The translations under genes were made by a program, and so were the position numbers. Under the pieces are notes generated by a model. That model did no database searches. It was not told the DNA's origin and was given only the letters and a program-made list of their open reading frames with translations. Below, one piece after another: positions 45,994-59,100 of a stretch of DNA of 64,000 nt. Source of the DNA: Ostrinia nubilalis (Eukaryota; Arthropoda; Insecta; Lepidoptera; Crambidae); assembly GCF_963855985.1 (NCBI RefSeq), contig NC_087090.1, positions 11,034,501 to 11,098,500 of the forward strand, read 5' to 3'. How positions within the stretch are numbered: the first letter of the stretch is position 1; each line of letters starts with the position of its first letter.

Positions 45994-46350
45994 TTACTTT
46001 TCAATGGACTTCAAATTTTCGTTTCTTAATTCTTCTCTAATACTTCTATTAGATTGTAAAAGTTCTTTCAATTTTTCATGAATGTCATCCGTTCTTTTTT
46101 CTAAGAAATCCAAAGCCGTATTTAGTTCATCAAGTTTCGTGTCTAGTAAATAGTATTCTGTAAAAAGAAAATAAAAGAAGAAAATACATTATATAAAAAA
46201 CTAAATCAAAAACATTTAATTTACATTGTATTCTATCCTTATACCTTCACTCATGTTCCCGTCGTTATCTTGTTCTGGGTCTGTGATGTCTACATCGTTT
46301 TCAGGCGCAACTTCGTCTTCATTGTGTTTAGTTTCATCTTGTCCAGCCAT
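45994..46350 (-). CDS. BBLN: Bublin coiled-coil protein (UPF0184 family)
   Basis: A two-exon gene, 46245-46350 and 45994-46157, 89 residues. The N-terminal third is acidic (MAGQDETKHNEDEVAPENDV). The second exon is a coiled coil: EYYLLDTKLDELNTALDFLE, then KRTDDIHEKLKELLQSNR. This matches the pattern of human C9orf16/BBLN, where a variable acidic head is followed by INSMLDQINSCLDHLEEKND-like heptads and HARLQELLESNRQ. Bublin is reported to act on intermediate-filament organisation in nematode gut; its role in insects, which have few cytoplasmic intermediate filaments, is unclear. It is convergent with KAP3 and divergent from CRAT. The donor GTATAAGG is acceptable; phase is consistent. Confidence 0.85.
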
Positions 46351-47176
46351 TTTTAACAATTTATAATAGATTTTATTGATTTTAATTGAAATCTGAAAGC
46401 GCACACAAAACACAAAAACAAGATAGATATTATCCCACTGGGAAAAGAAGTCTTTTAGTGGCGCTAGTGTGTAACCAAAATATGTCAAAATACCTAATAA
46501 ATTTTAGTTCCAATAAATTCCGCGTACCAACAGAATCATGGCGATTCATCGTAAATTGTCTATGCCCGACACTGGTCAAGTGACTGCGGGGTTATTCCGA
46601 AAAACGATATCGATATTTCAAATGTTGCCATCCCTCCCGCGCACAGGGAGATGCCAGCATGAGCGACGATGACAGATAGATTCGAAACTACTACGTAAAC
46701 AGCGTTTCAGAGTAGCGGCCGTGACAAAATAGGTAGAAGTAGTTTTATAGAGGCTAGACTATGGTTTTTTCCACCATTTTATTGTGTGCTTGGAGCTTGG
46801 AGCCATGTCGGGGAACATTTTCTTTTACTTTTATTAGCTGGCTCAAACAAAATCACACTCCCATCTCCCATACAAAAAAAAACTGAAAATAATGGCGTCA
46901 CACAACTCGCACAACACTGAAGCCTGAGGCGTTCAAAGCTTTCGTTTTAGCGGGACACCACAAATAAGGAAAGATCCTAAAAGATATCGACATCGATAAA
47001 ATCACTGGAACATGGAATACGATTAAATAAAGTTTCGTTCCAAAGATACAATAACACGATGTACCTATTTGACATTGAATTTATAACTTCCTGCCTGCCT
47101 ACGTGTTCCCTTTCACTAATCTCTTCTTACTCTTTGCACTAGACTTTGCTCTGTGAGCCAACATTGCCAACTAACT

Positions 47177-50100
47177 ATGGTTTCCACCACAGTTTCAACT
47201 GCCAATAATTTCAAGGTAGGTAATGTCTAATTATTTATATGTAGTGAAGAAGCTTAATTTCTCGAAGTTTGTAAGTATAGATTCTCATTTGTTATTTATA
47301 AAAGTTAACTTAATATCATCAATTAATAGAAGTTTACAATTTTTAGTTCCTAAAAGATTATCAATTGTTTTAGTGGGTAGGTAAGTACCTACTAAATATT
47401 AGTAAAAAAATTGTAAACAACTAAAATTACTGGAAAAATTGTTTAATAATTATTATCAAACAATTACCTATTTTAAGTATACCTAAGGTTTTTTGTAATA
47501 CATATCTATGATTGTGGGCTTACCTAACAGGTACCTTATTTGTTATGTAGACCACAATATCATGCGGTAGTGCGGTACATAACTTATAGTCATTATGCAC
47601 TGCCTAATAATAATAAAATATAATGATAATTTTGTAATTCAGTAGCACACCAAACAATACCTACATTTTTGATCCCCTAAACATTCTAGCTTTGATTGAA
47701 CATCAAAATAATGCCATTATGTATTTAATTTTATTTGCTATTATTTTTAAATTAAATTAATTTTAATAGAAAATAAATAGGTTGGCAATGGTTGGCATCA
47801 GCACATGCCTAGCTTCAAGTTATAAGTTGCTTTTGCCATACAAACTAGTTTCAGGCTATCCTTTTTCTAATAAAATATGTACTTATGTAAGTAGGTAAAC
47901 AACTATTTTTAGAAGAAGAAGAGCATTTAACCAAATTAATAATTTAATGGTATTGTCAATATAATATATTGGTTTTCTTTGGATTTTTTTCAGGATTCAA
48001 AAATGCTACGAGCGGGTTATAAAGTGGTAAGCAAACTAATACACATATTTTATCTTAACCCCTTGAGTATCAAAACCGCCGGCGGTCGCTGTTCTAATGC
48101 CGATTTTCCGTCAACGATCACAAGACCGCCGGCGGTCGTGCTTGTTCGGGCGACTTTTGCTCTTATACCTCTCGATACGTTATATTTTTGTATGGACAAT
48201 GGACATGTTTATTTCATACATCAACAGGGTATACCTACTTAGGTACCTATACCTATCAGTAATACTGTGGTAATACCAACTAAGAAAAAAATGATATGTT
48301 ATGTTTATCGTCTTACTTTTTCTTACCTCCACCTAGACAGTAGATGCACGTAGATGTCGCTAGCGTAGGTCAAAAAAATCAGTCGAGTAAGTTACTAAAT
48401 CATTAGTCGAGCCAGTTTATTTTGTTCTATTTTGACAGGCGAATAGTACCTACCCCCCACCACGCCACCACGCATCCCTGCTCACTCGCTCATCGGCTTT
48501 AAACAAGTTCGAACCGGGTAGTTTAGTCCAGTCCATTAAAAACACTAACTACTTACAGTAGCAACATGTAACCTACTCAACTAAATTTTTGGTTTTCGGA
48601 CACGTATAGCTACTAAATTACTCGCCACTCGCCTAAATTAATCGACTAGCGCGAACAAGGCTTTACGAACTTGTTATGACATGTAACTATTAGGATTTAA
48701 CTACTTTTATTTGTAACTTTATATGAGACTAATTTGTACGCCACTCATAGGCAAAACATAGAGCTCTACTCACTATGTACCACCTGAATTCCACATGTTC
48801 ACCTATGTTTTAATAAATAAATGGATTTGATTTGATTGGAACTGTGATATGTATTTTTTTTTGTTACAGTGTGGACCCAAGAGTCTTTTTTTGAAACCTT
48901 ATGCAAGTTCTTTTGAACTGTCTGCTCATTATGTATCTGCAAATACTGCTGCTAATGTTCAAAATCTTCCGCGGCTGCCAGTCCCAAAGCTAAGCGATAC
49001 CCTCGACAAATATTTGAAAACCGTGAGGCCACACTTGAACGATACGGAATTTTCACAAACGACGAAATTAGTAAAAAGCTTTGAATCTGGGGAAGGTAAA
49101 CAATTACAAGTAAGTCTAACTTAATAATTCTTTGCTTTAATAATGAAGGTAGTAGTATAGAATACTAGAGGTGGGTACTTATTTAGCTAATAATTTATCA
49201 GTTTTTCTTTTTTCCACTTTAGAGATTTGCCACTGGATCCGCGCCTTTGTGTTAAATAAATTAGTTTTGATCTGATCGTACATTTTTTTACAGAGTTTAT
49301 TGGAAAGTCGAGCTGAGAAACATCTAAATTGGCTAGAAGAATGGTGGTTAAATACAGCGTATCTCGAATATCGCGACCCAGTCGTTGTTTATTCCAGCCC
49401 TGGCTTAGTATTCCCGTTCCGTAAATTTAACAATCAAAACGACCAACTCCAATACGCAGCGAAGACTTTGCTCGCTGTACTGGAATATAAAGCTCTAATT
49501 GACGGGTAAGGGTATAAAATTTAGCATAAACATAATATTTAGATTATTGATTGTTATTTTATTATGAATACCTTCTATGTTTTAGTCTAGAAAATTGATA
49601 GTTATTTTATTATGATTACCTACTAGGTACCTACATAAACATTCTTAATTGCGTTATAATACTTGTGTTTTACAGGAACAAAATACCCGTAGAAATGATG
49701 GGAAAGAATCCACTGGATATGTCACAATACAGAAAAATATTCGGCACATGCAGGATACCTGGAGAAAAACGAGATAAACTATCATACAACGATAGCAAAT
49801 ATGTCACCGTCATCCACAATAATCACGTAAGAATACTAAGGCTTAATCTATACTTCTATACTAATATTATAAATGCGAAAGTAACTCTGTCTGTCTGTCT
49901 GTCTGTCTGTCTTGCTTTCACGCCTAAACCACTGAACCTATTTTGATGAAATTTGGTATAGAGGTAGTATGAGTCCCGGGACATATGATACTTTTTATTC
50001 CGGTTTTTGATACAGGGACGCGCGCGATAAAGCTTTTCTGGGGCAGAAAAAAATCCACGTGGGCGAAGCCGCGGGCGTAAAGCTAGTATTATGAATATAA

Positions 50101-53100
50101 AATACTGCACTACAATGAACCGTTAAGACTATGTATTGTACATTAATAATAAGTACTTAAAGTGAGCATTTAGGTATTATCCTAAATTGTTGTGTTAAAA
50201 AAACTGACACTTAACACTTCTAATATTGTATGGCTTTATTAAATGTATGTAAGCTGGAAGTATTGAATTTTCGGATAGATCCAGTTTATTCTGTAACTTA
50301 TATTGATATCATTGGATAGAGCACGTGAAGCACTTTTAGGATCAGTAATATCAATATTGATTTGTTCTTGCAGATATTTCATCTAGATTTATGGGGCGAA
50401 GATGGTGTGAGATTAAATGAAGATCAAATCAAAGATCAACTTAAAAAAGTAATGAAATTATCCGAAACAGCAACAGATAAGGGTATTGGAATACTTACAT
50501 CTGAAAATCGTGATACTTGGGCTAAAGCTTATAATATTTTAATTAAAGGTGGGTATCTTCTTGTCTATGTAAAATAATTAGCTATGTAATTATAAATTTA
50601 GCGTTATGAGTTGCTATTTTAGAGGCTTTACCTGCGTTTTATCATACATACAAAATTTAATTGGTAATTTCTTAGATAAGCATATCACTAAATATATCCG
50701 AGATATCCATAACACTAAATTACTTACTAATGCAGATGCGAACTCAATTTTAATTATTTATTTCTTGGTGGACACTGGTGTACTACTCTATGTATAACTG
50801 CTAAGAAGTTACCTACAGTACCTAATAACATTTATTAGATACGTACTACACTACTGTAATATGTAATTAATTATTTATTCAATTGTTTATTATTATAACT
50901 CAATCGTTATTTTCAATTCATAGATAATTTGAATAGGGAGTCGTTAGCCGATATAGAAAAAAGTTTAGCCGTACTCTGCTTGGACGCACCAGTAGACTTA
51001 TGGAAGTGTCCGGACAAGAATGCTCGTCAAAATTTAGCCGCTGCCCAAACAATTCATGGCGGTGGTTCAAACAGCAACGGTTGCAATCGCTGGTTCGACA
51101 AAACAGTACAGGTTAATTCACTAAATACCCTGTAATAGGTGATTAAAGTGGTGGTGGAATTTTACTTTAAATTATGTTCACAATTCTGTAACAAACTAAA
51201 GTTAAATGATTTTTACCGCAACGCGCAACCAATGAAATCTATTGCTAAAAATACTAAAAACTTTTCCAAAGATTATTAATTAAAGGAAAGTTTGACAGGC
51301 CTGATTTAGTATTAAATATTTTTCCTGATGAAATAATGATAGTTAGGGAGGCGAGGTAGCTAAATGGCGTAATTCAACGGCGCCGTCGAGACCTATCAAA
51401 ATCGAAAGATAAAATAATTTCGAAAAGAAAAGCTCGTATGGCAAAAACCATTTTAGCGGTGGGTTTGGCGTGTACGGTTTTTCAAAAATGTTAAAAAAAA
51501 CAGTTACTTGGGCATTCTCGAGCGCGTCAGATATTCATACTACGTATGCCCCGAGTGCCTCTGATAACAACGGTATACTAATCTGCCGGTTTGCGTGGTG
51601 GGGGTAGGCATATAAAGTAGTCAAAAATGAAAAAAAAAAAATTACTCGAGCGCGTCAGATTTTCGGAAGGGGTGTTAAGTAGGCCCCAAAGAAGCTCCCT
51701 TTAAAAAAACTGACGATTTCGGCGTGACGATAAGTTACGATGAATTTTTGAAAATGCAAAAAAAAAAGTTTTTTTGAAATACTCGAGCGCGTCAGATTTT
51801 CATAGGGGAGGTTTATCTCGGTATCCTGAAAGCATATTTTTTTAATCTGACAAAAATGTTGGTGGGTTCTCTTAATCTGACCGAAAAAGGTTTTTTGGTT
51901 TCTTTTTTTTCCTTTCTTTCTCCTTGATAAAATGGGGAATTTAAGAATGTCAATAAAGCGATACAACCAACGTAAATGTTTATTTAAACTTTTTTTTTGT
52001 AAAATGTACCGTTCGCGACTTATATGCCGTAACGCGTTCTTAGGAAGACGAAATGGCTTCTCCACACTTCCGGTCATGCGGAAACCGGCAGATTTTGTAT
52101 TTTTAGTAAGTTTTAGATTATATTCTTCAAAATAAAAAATAAAAAATCGCGCTCGAGAATGCCGGATTAACGTTTTTTTTTACAAGTTCGCGACCCTATA
52201 ACTCGGCGGCGTCAAGGACTTATCGTCAGATTAGTTAAATTTAGTCTTTAAACACTAAAATCAACCCCCAATATCTTAATCTGACGCGCTCGAGTATTTC
52301 AGACTATCCATTTTTTTTACTAATCTGATCGTCTATCCTAGGCGCGCGTCACTACATATAGAGCTAAATACTTTACAAGGTTGTTCTATTAGGTCTAAGG
52401 TATCTCTCATATCTTAAACTGCCACGCTCGAGTATTGCCGAAAATTCCCCTATTCGCCTCCCTAACTATCTTAAATCCATTGCTACTTTAGTTCAGCCTT
52501 TATTAACCTTTAGCAAACCTAACAAATAATTTTAAGGTGCCCAATAAATAATGGCAAACGAAGCGGCACGAAGGCTTGCTGTACCTACTACTTTCACCAT
52601 ACACGCCTCTACCTCGTTCTATCTTCTTTCTTTTCTTATAGAAAAGTGACAAAATTATCATATTCGTAATTTGTGTTGTTTCCATTTGCAGTTTTTGAAA
52701 GTTTAGCAACCAGATAATAATTTATTATTATAAAAATATTTCAGTTCATTGTTGGCGCTGACGGAATAACGGGTTTGACTTACGAACATTCTCCAGCGGA
52801 AGGACAACCAATAGCTGTTCTAACCGATTATATTATTCAATACATGTACGTTTTCTTTCTTTATTATTCGTTAAAGGTATTTTTTCCAAATAAGGAAAAT
52901 AAAATAAAAAATGTAACTTGCTGTGCCATCGTCTATTACATTTTATTTCTCAAATTTTCAGAGAACAAGATAAAAAGTCGCCGACGCAGTCCGCTAGGCC
53001 TAAGGAACCAGTTTTATTGAAATTTGCGATGAATAATGAAGTTTCTGAAATGATAAATAATGCCAAAACGAACTTGAACAGGTGCGTATTGTAGAAATTA

Positions 53101-56100
53101 TTTAATTTCATGTATGTAGGTAGCTACACAACAATTGAAGAAAAATTACAGTCTTTTAATAGGAGCTTTATAGCCGCTACTGAAAATGTAATTAACATAA
53201 ATTGTTATTTAAGGAAACGTTGTTTAAAAATGGCTTTTATAGCCTGACCAGGAACATAAAAACCCTGGCATAGAGGCGCGTCAATTGCATTTGATCGTGC
53301 AACACTGAGTACAGTCGTACCTGTGTTAAATTAATAGGCTAACTTTATGTATCAGGATTCAGGATTACGGGCTAATTTGATATTTTCCTAAATTAACGAA
53401 AAAATATTATTATAGGTAACCTGGTTTAAATAAATTAAATGAAACCATCAATCGAGCTAGTAGGATTTATTTTATTATTCATCAATAATCAAATTCAGAA
53501 CTTGAATATTCAACTGCAATGTTTGCTCATGAACGCTTCAAACTTGGTACTTCTTTCCCAATTCCATAAAATTCAACACTTAGAAAGTGACAAAATTTTT
53601 TAAAATAGGTAGTTGAAACAAACCACAGCTAATTTTCATAGTGGACTGTACTATGCGATAAACATGTCAGTCAATTTGACAACCTTTGTCGGAAACATTA
53701 TTCAATGAAAATATTATCCGAACCCTTAGTATTTCTCTTCGACAAATACTTTAACACATTGTGAACCACTTTTCTTTCACAACTATAAAAAGATTTTAGC
53801 AATTTAATTCACAAAATCAATTGCGCACATTTAAAATAAAGTTTGTTTACACTTTGACAGCAATAGACTAACATGCAAGGTGACATGTCAATGAAGTTTT
53901 CAGTTACTGTTGCCATTAAAAGAAATTAGTACCACTAGTTTTCCGCAACATGGCGAGGGTTTTTATGTTCCTGGTCGGGCTATAAATGACATACCAATGA
54001 AGCTTTGGGCATTAATTCAAATTAATTCTTTTCCCAGTTCTGGGGGCGTATCTTATCTTATCTTATTTTTGGGCCGCGCATGGGCGCAGTGCACGTCGAC
54101 CCATTGGGATCTTTTGTGCTTCCCTATACCTTTATCCCCCCTCATCCACAAAGATCCTATCCATATAGTGGATCAAGTGCTTGGGTGAGAAGGACCTATA
54201 TTCTTCTGGCGTCGGATAAGCCGACCCCAGGAGACCCATTCTAGTTCTAGCTAGCGCGTCACATTCGCAGAGTAGGTGTTTCATGGACTCCGCATGTTCT
54301 CCACATGCTCGACAGCTGTCATCCGTAGTTAGGCCCATTTTGTGGAGCATGTGGTTTGTAGTGTAGTGTCCTGTTAGCGCACCCGTGATCACTCGGGCTT
54401 GCCTTCTGTTTCCATTGAGTATGAGCTTTTCCCATGATCTTGTGTTTCCAACTAGGAATAGTTTGGAGTGGCTCATGCCGTTGGAGCTTTCCCATTCAGC
54501 TCTGTGCTTCCTGGATGTATATTGCCTCATGGCCATGTGTGGCCCAATAGGTGCCGCCTCTGACCCTTGTCTCGCTAGACTGTCGGCTCTCTCATTGCCT
54601 TCGATTCCAGTATGTCCAGGTACCCACATGAGGGTCACCGTGTTGTGCCTTCCAAGTTTATTCAGTGCCAAGATTGCCTCCAAAACGAGTCTGGATCCAA
54701 CCCTCACTGAGGCAATGGCTTTGAGTGCTGCCTGACTGTCACTTAATATGTAAATGTCACGCTTTTTATGCGCCTGTTCTATATTCCTTACTGCGCACAT
54801 GATTATAGCATAGGTTTCAGCTTGAAACACTGTTGCAAACCTCCCTAAGCTTTCACTGTGCTCAGATTGTTTGGAGTAGATGCCCGCTCCTGTTCCTGAG
54901 TTCATCTTGGAGCCATCAGTATACCAGATCAGGCTGTCTTGTTGACGTTTTGGTCCTCTTTTCCAGTCTTCCCTTGTTGGTATAGACACTTTAAAATCCT
55001 TGCTAAACATGTACCTAGGCTGCATTGTATCACAACCCATGTCCATTATTGCATCTAATTGAGGATCACTCCCCATCCTTGTGTGCTTGGTGCAAGGTTT
55101 GGATGTACTCCAAAGTCCCGCCCCCTTCAGTCTGTGCAGCGCCTTCCTTGCATCTACTTCTAGCGCCAAGTGCAGTGGGGGCAATCCCAGAATAATTTCC
55201 AATGCTGCAGTTGGCGTAGTTCTAAACGCACTCGTTATTGCTAGGCATGCAGTTCTTTGCAATTTGCCCAGTGCCGTTCTGCACGTCTGTAACCTAATTC
55301 TAGGCCACCAGACAATGCTGCCATAAAGTATTATTGGTCTCACCATAGTTATATAGATCCACCTCATCACTCTGGGACTAAGTCCCCATGCCTTCCCGTA
55401 TGCACCACGACACATTCCCAGCACTCTCATAGCCTTAGCTATGACCGTATCTTGGTGTTTACGCCATGTAAGTTCCTTATCTAGGATTACCCCTAGATAT
55501 TTCACTTCATTGGTCCAGGTTATTTGCTTACCATAAAGGTAGAGATGTCCTAGCCCTGTTGTATTTCTCATTTTTGTAAATGCAATAGCATTCGTTTTTC
55601 CCGGATTCACCGAGAGGTGGTTTTTGTCACACCACTCTTCCAGTGTGTTGAGGGCTCTTTGCATGATGTCTGTCACAATAGTTGGGAACTTGCCCCTTAC
55701 CATAATTACCAAATCATCTGCATATCCAACCGTGTAGAGTGGTCCTTTGTTTAGTTTCACAAGTAGTGAGTCCACGACCAGGCTCCATAGCAAGGGTGAG
55801 AGTACCCCCCCTTGCGGGCAGCCCTTGACAGTCCTTACACTCATGCACTCTCCTTGCAGTTCTGATTGAATAATCCTGCCTTTAAGCATACAGTCTATCC
55901 ACCGGCATAGAGGTAGTGGTACCCCGTGGTCAGAAGCAGCAGCTCCTATAGAGCAGAAGGTAGTGCGGTCAAATGCCCCCTCTATGTCGACAAATGTCCC
56001 AACAGTAACCTCCCTACTCTCAAGAGCCGCCTCCGCCCTGCCGGTTACATAGTGTAGCGCAGTTTCTGTAGATTTCCCTGCCTGGTATGCACATTGAAGC

Positions 56101-59100
56101 TCATGTAGAGGAAATCTTTTTAGTGGTCCTTGTCTTATGTACTTATCTACAAGTTTTTCAAGCGATTTGAGAAGAAAAGATTGTAGACTTATTGGCCTAT
56201 ATGCCTTAGGGTCGTTGTAATCCGGTCTACCTGGTTTAGGTATAAAGATCACTTTGACTTCTCTCCATACCTTAGGTATGTATCCAAATGCTATGCAGGC
56301 CTTGTATAACCTGCATAGATGAGGAGTCAGAATGGAGATTCCTTGCTGCAAGAGAATTGGGTAGATCGAATCTGGGCCTGGTGCCTTGTATGGTTCAAAG
56401 CTCCCAATTGCCCATCTCACTTTAGTCTCATCCACTACTCTCTTAGCCGTAACCCAGTCGAGCTTGTTTGTTGTTCTATTTTGTTCCTCCACGCTGATTG
56501 GATCTTGATCATCGTTTAGGACCTGTGACACAGAATAAGTAATAGTACAGGTACAGAAGGATTACTCCGCAAGACGATTTAAATAAATGCGAGTCTTGCT
56601 ACGACGCGATACAGTGGAATTCAGCTCGCACAGCACTACGTACCTACAATTTTATTCACCTACAAGTTTTGTCTCTTTCTATCGCGTGCCTCTGAACTCT
56701 TCTTACGCTGTTAGGGTTGCTGTCTAGTGAAAAAATAATTAATCTACTTATTTGTAATGAGGTAAGGTAAGTACGCATTCATTATGGAAAACCTTGGTAG
56801 AGGCCTTTGTCCAGCAGTGGACGTCATTTGGCTGAAACGAACGAACGCATTCTGAGCAGTAGTCATGATAGGTTAGGTTCCTATACTATCCTAAGAATTA
56901 TTGATTACCTACATGGCCAACATACCTTTCAGCATCTTTGAGAAGCGAAAAAAAAGATAAATCCGGTAGATTTATTTTCGAATTTAAACACCCGAACGCC
57001 GCACAATATTTCTTTCTCTTTATGTCCATTTTTAAATAATACTTCGATTATAGAATTAGGTACTACAACGCACGCCAGCGTGTCAGGGCGCGCGCGTGAC
57101 ACTCGACTGATATAATACCCGCCGGCGGGGCGCTTCGATGTAGGTAATTATCGGATGTACCGCGCGGAGTGAGCCAGGCCTGCCTGTGATTCAGGAAAGT
57201 GCGTTGCTATCATTGTTTTCAACGTATCTTTGCCTGCTTCCGTATATCCCCCCCTCTCACTCCATACTGTAGTGAGTGGGTTCGCTTTGGTTGTTGACAT
57301 GGCCTTTGTTAGTCTTATGCCCTCGGGAACTGAGTTGATCATCTCACAATGATCCCTCCATGCCTTCCTCTTTGCCTTTCGCACCGCTTTGCTATACTCC
57401 GTCAGTGCTCTTCTATACTCTGTAAAGTCATTCCTAGCTCTTGCTATATTGAACGCCTTTCTTGTCTCCCTTCGTAAGAGGGCTATTTCCTTGGTCCACC
57501 ATGGAAGTTTCTTCGATCCCGCCTCGCGTTCCGGGCAGTTATCCCTCCAGGCAGTCTTCAAGGCATTGGTAATTCGATCAGCGTCAAACTCTATTTCAAG
57601 CACAGAGTTGAGTTTGCATTTTGGTTCACTAAGTTCCGTCCTTAGGTCCCGTTTGAAGTCTTCCCAATCAGTGTTCCTGGGATTCCTTCTTTTAATTGCG
57701 TCTTTTCTTATAGGAGCATTATACTTAAAGCATATATAGTTATGGTCAGACAATGATATCTCGTCCGAAACATACCAGTTAGTGATTTTCCGGACTGCCT
57801 TCTTACATGCAAGCGTCAGGTCAATCACCTCTGCCCTCCGGGCATTGAAGAATGTAGGTTTGTTACCCTTGTTAATAATATGTGTTTCAGAACTCACCAG
57901 AAAATCCAGTAACCTCTCTCCTCTGGCGTTGTTGTTTGAGCTGCCCCACACAACATGATGAGCATTCGCATCGCAGCCAATGATGGTTTCCAGATCTTCT
58001 TGGTTGCCGTGTTGTATCAGATCCTGCATTTGCCTTGACACAGGATCTGCCTTTTCATATGGGAGATATGCCGATGCCACTATCACTCCTCGCAAATCCC
58101 CCTCCCTTTGGATCTTCACTGCTGTGAGATCCCTGTAAGAAAACCTGGATAGAGGAATCGCACTTATCCCATTTCTGACATAAATGCAAGTCCTCGTATC
58201 ATTAGTAGAACAATTATATATTAATATTCCACCTGTGCCGCCGAGTCCTTTCACCTCACCTTTGTACAGGTAGGGCTCTTGGATTAAGGCGATATCATAT
58301 CTTTTGACCTTGAGCTCTCGTGCCATGATGGCAGTCGCCGCTTTGCAGTGATGCAGATTAATTTGAACGCACCTTAAACCCCCGAAGAGAGCTGCAGACG
58401 TCAAATTCTGTCCCCGAGCTCGGTCTCCTCATCCGCGGAGATATCATACTCCAGCGGCGAGGACCGTCCCAGGTCCAGGTCAGCTATGGCCTCCAGCGAG
58501 CCTATGGATGCGGGAGACAGAGCGGCAGCAGGTTCATCTACCACCAGCTTCTCCCCCGCACCCCCAGTCCCTCCGGATAGCCCTTCACTCGCACTAGGTC
58601 CCGCTATTGGTTCCAAGGCCTGCTCCTCTGTCCGCGGGCAGTCTTCCGGGACCGCCACCGCTGGGGGCGTAACTGTGAGTTTACATCAAAAGTCGTCACT
58701 AGTGAACGCGTAAAAAAATGACATTAAAGAAGAACGGTCACGCCCCATACAAAAAAAAAACCCAGACCCGACAGAAACGAGACATACCTCAGTTTTTTTG
58801 TCATGTTTTAATTAGTTAAATTATATATTTTTTATATTCGAAATCTATGTATAACCACAGAATAATAATAAGTACTGTATAACACCAAAATATTACCCTT
58901 TGTTTTTGTTCAGGCGTTATACAAAAACTAATACAAAATGCCTATTTATCACCAAAATTGGTAAATGTATGTACCTAAATGTCTATTACAGTTGCTATGG
59001 AATGTATCTAGGGGACCTGGAGATACAGCCGGATTATACAGGGTGGTTATACATATGGAACGATAGTGATCTCACTCGATTATTTCTAAACTATACAAGA

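Larger units (their letters stand above)
54045..58680 (-). mobile_element. RNase H-bearing non-LTR retrotransposon (I/LOA-like), 5' truncated
   Basis: Minus-strand element in CRAT. Order: tail of ORF1, endonuclease, reverse transcriptase, RNase H, short 3' UTR, and an (aagat)n-type tail at 54045-54068. The 5' end is cut near 58675, where a foldback begins. A 656-bp repeat (56529-57184) sits between endonuclease and RT. RNase H after the RT favours the I/LOA group over R1 or Jockey. Exact clade is not decidable here. Confidence 0.85.

Noticed and set aside
54385..54735. Plus-strand open frames inside the retrotransposon
   Set aside because: Antisense to the RT/RNase H frame, which carries intact catalytic motifs.
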